DNA of 28,846 nt from Bremia lactucae (lineage: Eukaryota; Oomycota; Peronosporomycetes; Peronosporales; Peronosporaceae): assembly GCF_004359215.1 (NCBI RefSeq), contig NC_090617.1:3768538-3797383 (forward strand), in the 5' to 3' direction. Position 1 is the first letter of the stretch. Each line of letters opens with the position of its first letter. This document shows, one piece after another, positions 27,941 through 28,846 of the stretch. The notes beneath the pieces were generated by a model. It did no database searches, was not told the DNA's origin, and worked only from the letters and a program-made list of their open reading frames with translations. Made by a program: the position numbers and the translations under genes.

Positions 27941-28846
27941 CATCTGCATTGGACGAGGGAGTCGGTCGGCTGATAGTTTTTCGCCTTCTCCGTCCCCATC
28001 CCCGTAGGTCTCCAACCTCTTCTACCACCGTAAAGGGCCCAATGAAACGCGGCAACAACTTCGTAGTACCTTCAGGGAGTACAGAAATTGCATTCTTAGG
28101 TAGGGCAGCAGTACTTAATAGTACTTTTTCACCCACTCTAAAAATTTCATTATTTTTGCGACCGTTTCGGTCCGCATATTCTTTTTGCTTGTCCTGTGCG
28201 CTTGCCATCGCGTCACGGACATTTCGTGTGATGGCTACTCGCTCTTCCACAAAGCGTTGAGCCTCGCTCACGCTTTAGGCATCAAACTCGCCTATGACAC
28301 AGCCGAGAGGTCGGTCATAAGACGTAGTTTTATTGACCACTGCTAAACTCAGGGTCATTAGGGCAAGTTTCTATCGTTGAGATGATACCCTCGCGGGTCA
28401 TCGTCATATTGACGGAACTATGCCCCTCTTTCGCACCGAGCATAGTGAGGGGCTCTCCCCCACCAAGACTCGGGCTGCGCACAAACGAGACTGGCGTTCG
28501 AGAATGGTGCAGTCCGTTAATATAAAACGGTGTCTCACCCGTACTGGCCTGGACACTGTTATTTATAGCGAAATCACGAAGGAGTTGCTATAGTGCGCAA
28601 GACATCCACCACGACCCGATTGGCACGTTCTGTTTGGCCATCGGTCTGGGGATGATCTGCGGTCGACATGTGGAGCTTGCTACCTAGCAGCTTGAACACA
28701 TGTCGCCAAAAACCAGACGTAAAACGTGGATCCCGGTCCGATACTATGGACTCGGGCATCCCGTGTAGTCGGTAAACATGATCCAGGAACAAGAGAGCTG
28801 CCTCCTTGCCTGTGATCGATGTCTTACATGGTGCTAAATGCACCAT
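27828..28846 (-). pseudogene. Family-1 gypsy integrase and chromodomain remnant (5' part outside window)
   Basis: The minus strand enters at 28846 in the integrase core: ESIVSDRDPRFTSGFW holds the second catalytic Asp, and TADHPQTDGQTERANRVV holds the Glu. After a frameshift near 28,575 the text goes on (INNSVQASTGETPFYINGL) to a TAA near 28,354. A new frame from 28271 gives AQRFVEERVAITRNVRDAM and KVLLSTAALPKNA, then LPRFIGPFTVVEEVGD, the integrase C-terminal barrel. A large internal deletion then removes the linker and first half of the chromodomain; only FDSWEP-type DNA and the tail QLRPLR remain, in shifted frame. It is inactive. Confidence 0.85.

Overview
The window looks like a repeat-rich, gene-poor island from an oomycete nuclear genome (Peronosporaceae: Phytophthora or a downy mildew). 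The pointers are chromodomain Ty3/gypsy elements, an oomycete-type bZIP/M96-like protein, short GT-AG introns of about 64-73 nt, and two 100-N scaffold gaps (6250-6349, 21969-22068). No species can be named from sequence alone.

Layout: (1) 1-1768 is the 3' end of a plus-strand gypsy element (family 1): chromodomain, a long antisense ORF, polypurine tract and 3' LTR. (2) 2900-5630 is the only intact-looking host gene pair: an intronless bZIP/M96-like gene (+) whose stop codon overlaps the stop of a predicted five-exon C2HC zinc-finger/coiled-coil gene (-). (3) 5780-10205 is a second gypsy family on the minus strand, with a dead pol gene, polypurine tract and rearranged LTRs. (4) 10.7-15.2 kb is a decayed plus-strand LINE (endonuclease and reverse transcriptase recognisable). 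(5) 15.26-21.8 kb is one minus-strand LINE (ORF1, endonuclease, RT, RNase H). It was hit by two solo LTRs of family 1, and the DNA between them was then inverted. (6) 21.8-23.6 kb is gag plus 5' LTR of another minus-strand gypsy element, abutting and truncating one end of (7) a Mutator-like (MULE) DNA transposon at 23.6-26.0 kb with long terminal inverted repeats and a FAR1/MULE-type transposase pseudogene. (8) 26100-26222 is the start of a small secreted-protein-like ORF cut by (9) a second, minus-strand family-1 gypsy element (3' LTR, polypurine tract, antisense ORF, chromodomain remnant, integrase) that runs off the right edge.

The most notable observations are: the reconstructable LTR-LTR inversion, because swapping the segment back restores both target-site duplications and the LINE; the family-1 antisense ORF present in both copies, convergent with pol; the secreted-protein ORF truncated by a retrotransposon; and the multi-exon zinc-finger gene that single-ORF searches would miss. 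Nearly all transposon genes carry frameshifts, stops or lost catalytic residues, so the window is mostly fossil rather than active DNA. All family assignments rest on motifs read by eye; no database search was run.
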